Source: a virus | Virus record (IMG/VR): IMGVR_UViG_3300050014_000737 | Coordinates: 1 to 38,887 of that record | DNA: 38,887 bases | Direction: 5' to 3' (one strand) | Part shown: positions 38,007 through 38,887 of the stretch, one piece after another | Layout of the letters: each line of letters begins with the position of its first letter | Numbering within the stretch: the stretch's first letter is position 1 | Made by a program: the position numbers and the translations under genes | Notes under the pieces: model-generated | Database searches by the model: none | Seen by the model: only the letters and a program-made list of their open reading frames with translations | What the model was told of the DNA's origin: nothing

Positions 38007-38270
38007 TTGGTTTATTTGATTTCGTATGATCTAATTAATCCTGGACAGAGGTATAAAGAGGTTCATGAAGAAATTAAATCCTTAGGTGCTTGGGCTAAGC
38101 CACTTGAATCAACCTGGTTCGTCGACACCACACTTAGTGCAAACCAAATTTCTGAAAAAGTATGGAAGCACATGGATGCAAATGATTTTCTATTGGTAAT
38201 AGCTGTTAAACGAGATTACCAAGGTTACCTAAAACCAGAAATTTGGGATTGGCTTAGTACTCGAATTTAG
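38007..38270 (+). CDS. Stand-alone Cas2-like / SinR-family protein
   Basis: An 87-aa protein, one of only two rightward genes. I start at TTG, six bases after GAAGAAGG; longer in-frame versions upstream run through the ribosome sites and promoter of the leftward neighbour. It reads MVYLISYDLINPGQRYKEVH, then IKSLGAWAKPLESTWFVDTT, then HMDANDFLLVIAVKRDYQG. The YDL strand, the GAW...STW strand and the NDFLLV strand are typical of the family often annotated SinR, distantly related in fold to Cas2 and VapD. No Cas genes or CRISPR repeats accompany it. Function unknown; an RNA-linked role is inference. Confidence 0.75.
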   Translation: MVYLISYDLINPGQRYKEVHEEIKSLGAWAKPLESTWFVDTTLSANQISEKVWKHMDANDFLLVIAVKRDYQGYLKPEIWDWLSTRI

Positions 38271-38278
38271 ATATTGAC

Positions 38279-38503
38279 CTACTCGCCATCTTCCCCACCA
38301 TTTGAACTGCTACCGCATGCACATCCTGGTTGGACATCATATCCCCTGCCAATCCTGGACAATTCCACTCCTTTACCCGTCAGCCAAATATCCAGTATGG
38401 CCTTACAATTTGGACAAGGTCCCTCGGCTAATTTCTCTGCCTTCAATGTCTCTCTGATATCAACATGGTTTACCATCCTTGCTGTTTCTGGCTTAATTTC
38501 CAT
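38279..38503 (-). CDS. Small Cys-containing protein, 74 aa
   Basis: Begins MEIKPETARMVNHVDIRETL. GPCPNCKAILDIW and GCACGSSS supply four Cys as a possible zinc site. GAGGGG lies seven bases before the ATG. It converges with the Cas2-like gene, with only eight bases between the two stops. No recognised family. Confidence 0.68.
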   Translation of the reverse strand: MEIKPETARMVNHVDIRETLKAEKLAEGPCPNCKAILDIWLTGKGVELSRIGRGYDVQPGCACGSSSNGGEDGE

Positions 38504-38527
38504 TCCTTCTCCCCTCCCTTCTACCCG

Positions 38528-38887
38528 TCAGCTAATGTCTGTCGCATATGGCATCAATTGTTTTCTCATATTTTTGGCGACATCTTCGGCTTCTTTCAGC
38601 GACTCAAACCTGCCAAAATTCTTGTATTGGCCATTAACCTGACATTTAACTAGCCATTTATTCCTGTTCTTATCCCAACTAATTCCCCGTAAGCCACTTG
38701 ATTTGTTGTTGCGATAAGCTCCGGACTTGTTTTGGCTGTTTTGGGCGTTAGTCGCAAGCCGAAGGTTGCATTTCTTGTTGTTTAGGGTTTCTTTGGTCTT
38801 AATGTGATCAACTTGCATGTGATTTGGAGCATTCATGATGAAGCGGTGGAGATATAAAGTTTTATTTGCATTGATTGCCATTGCATA
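38528..38887 (-). CDS. HNH-AP2 endonuclease (5' end outside window)
   Basis: The frame is open to the window edge; residues YA precede the first Met, so the N-terminus is probably missing. LHRFIMNAPNHMQVDHIKTK, then NLRLATNAQNSQNK, is the HNH core of phage homing nucleases, with the HxxxN..DH and NLR motifs visible. From about residue 60, SGLRGISWDKNRNKWLVKCQ followed by FGRFESLKEAE is an AP2 DNA-binding domain. Such free-standing nucleases insert into phage genomes. Confidence 0.88.
   Translation of the reverse strand, partial: YAMAINANKTLYLHRFIMNAPNHMQVDHIKTKETLNNKKCNLRLATNAQNSQNKSGAYRNNKSSGLRGISWDKNRNKWLVKCQVNGQYKNFGRFESLKEAEDVAKNMRKQLMPYATDIS

Noticed and set aside
38007-38270. A CRISPR-Cas locus around the Cas2-like gene.
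   Set aside because: No repeats, Cas1 or effector genes are present on either side within the window.

Overview
The window is about 39 kb of a tailed phage or prophage of a Firmicutes host. It has a contractile tail (myovirus morphology: sheath, tube, gp138-type spike, J-type baseplate wedge) and a PBSX-type terminase. Almost every gene runs leftward (minus strand), so transcription order is from high to low coordinates. Both ends are open: a DUF2612 baseplate gene runs off the left edge and an HNH endonuclease gene runs off the right edge. A Spo0E-family phosphatase gene, strong AGGAGG ribosome sites, and frequent GTG/TTG starts point to a spore-forming Firmicute. Clostridia or Negativicutes are my guess; the sequence does not prove it. 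No integrase, att site or complete lysis cassette is visible, so I cannot say whether this is a free phage or a prophage.

Right end, about 37.0-38.9 kb: a control region. It holds an XRE-type regulator interrupted by an in-frame TAA, small proteins, a rightward stand-alone Cas2-like/SinR-family gene with a TTG start, a small Cys protein and an HNH-AP2 nuclease. About 28.4-37.0 kb: recombination and replication. It holds an SMC/RecF-like ATPase, an inserted homing-nuclease-like gene, YqaJ exonuclease plus RecT annealase, a 3D-domain secreted protein, an N6-methylase-fold protein, a Vsr/DUF559-like nuclease, a winged-helix replication protein with a hexamer-repeat linker, a G39P-like helicase loader and RusA resolvase. 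About 25.5-28.4 kb: a run of tiny, tightly overlapping Cys-rich or membrane genes, a DUF1599-like protein and a probable late regulator.

About 24.75-25.48 kb: a transcriptionally insulated divergent pair. A leftward Spo0E-like phosphatase and a rightward membrane protein sit between two intrinsic terminators, the best candidate in the window for a host-manipulating (lysogenic-conversion) module.

About 11-24.5 kb: packaging and head. The order is small and large terminase, a 913-aa portal with a C-terminal HEMGH metallopeptidase domain, MuF, a cassette of structural/accessory genes (two of them frameshifted), DUF2213 protease with a probable nested scaffold, cement protein, DUF2184 capsid, and head-tail connectors. 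About 0-10 kb: tail. The order is neck terminator, sheath, tube, tail-assembly chaperone with a classic T7 slippery site, tape measure, Dit-like protein, plug, hub fused to a transglycosylase, spike, sheath initiator, baseplate J and DUF2612. Intrinsic terminators after the Spo0E gene, after the terminase unit, after the portal unit and after the MuF/accessory unit cut the leftward transcript into separate blocks.
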